Part shown: piece after piece, positions 63,733 through 64,000 of the stretch
Position numbering within the stretch: the stretch's first letter is position 1
Layout of the letters: each line of letters starts with the position of its first letter
Assembly: GCF_030269925.1 (NCBI RefSeq)
Contig: NC_085135.1
Span: 9,982,753 to 10,046,752 of the forward strand
Reading direction: 5' to 3'
DNA length: 64,000 nucleotides
DNA from: Bombyx mori
Lineage: Eukaryota > Arthropoda > Insecta > Lepidoptera > Bombycidae
Notes under the pieces: model-generated
What the model was told of the DNA's origin: nothing
The model's database searches: none
What the model saw: the letters and a program-made list of their open reading frames with translations, nothing else
Made by a program: the position numbers and the translations under genes

Positions 63733-64000
63733 TTAAGCCCGCGCGCCGCGACCCTAAAATCGCGAACTATAACATGGTTAGGAACGACAGGCTCACTGCT
63801 CGTGGTGGTGGTACCGTCATTTACTATAGACGAGCCCTGCACTGCGTCCCACTCGACCCCCCCGCGCTTTCTAACATCGAAGCATCAGTATGCCGAATCT
63901 CACTGACTGGACACGCGCCGATCGTTATCGCGTCCGTTTATCTTCCACCGGATAAGATCGTTCTAAGCAGTGATATCGAGGCGCTGCTCGGCATGGGAAG
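63733..64000 (+). pseudogene. Jockey ORF2 endonuclease, continuation (partial)
   Basis: It resumes after the right TTAA with PARRDPKIANYNMVRNDRLT and runs open to the window end in the endonuclease (ASVYLPPDKIVLSSD, matching the sister at 21736-23130). The later catalytic motifs and the RT lie outside. Confidence 0.9.

Noticed and set aside
1..64000. Bacterial-type features (operons, ribosome binding sites, riboswitches, terminators, origins)
   Set aside because: The content is wholly that of eukaryotic mobile elements; none of these is expected or seen.

Overview
The window looks like repeat-dense heterochromatin of the silkworm Bombyx mori or a very close relative. A SINE at 4238-4674 carries the features I know from B. 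mori Bm1, and the other families (R1-clade LINEs, Jockey, RTE, CsRn1/Kabuki-like, BEL/Pao and errantivirus-like LTR elements, piggyBac) fit a lepidopteran. I could not support any single-copy host gene. Almost every base belongs to a transposable element, and most elements sit inside other elements. Assignments rest on my reading of open frames, terminal repeats and target-site duplications (TSDs); no database search was run.

Layout, left to right. 1-2763: 5' half of a minus-strand errantivirus-like Gypsy element. 2801-3809: minus-strand PHD-finger/coiled-coil/Baculo_FP-like gene with one frameshift. 3870-4784 and 29663-30230: the two halves of one minus-strand Jockey gag gene, split by 24.9 kb; its left half also holds the Bm1 SINE. 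The splitting block is two R1-clade LINEs inserted at the same 15-bp site. R1-A (4785-6192) is 5'-truncated. R1-B (6208-29647, about 6.4 kb of its own sequence) is nearly full length but contains another R1 copy (6296-7910), a deleted Gypsy element (8502-19071) and a minus-strand Jockey LINE (20218-25083). The Gypsy element itself contains an intact RTE LINE (9775-13002) and an intact one-ORF LINE with a restriction-like endonuclease (13128-17458).

30508-34932 is an intact, very young CsRn1/Kabuki-like element. 35141 to about 40130 is an internally deleted minus-strand R1 copy. 40153-46701 is a nearly intact BEL/Pao element standing in the 5' part of a second Gypsy element (46707-50562). That Gypsy is hit by an RTE fragment (49890-50399) and then by a plus-strand Jockey (from 50563). 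The Jockey ORF2 is split at a TTAA by a piggyBac-type transposon (52730-63732), whose transposase gene is split in turn by a rearranged BEL/Pao element (55103-61846). The Jockey resumes at 63737 and runs off the window.

The genes do not work together as a pathway; each belongs to its own element. Apparently coding-complete units are the CsRn1-like gag and pol, the RTE ORF and the endonuclease-type LINE ORF. The BEL/Pao at 40153 is one frameshift from complete. The most unusual structures are the inverted and triplicated BEL/Pao, the palindromic subterminal array of the piggyBac element, the repeated use of one R1 target site, and the one-ORF LINE with a tRNA-like segment in its leader. Such layered nesting is what is known of the B. 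mori W chromosome and of piRNA-cluster heterochromatin, but placement there is inference.
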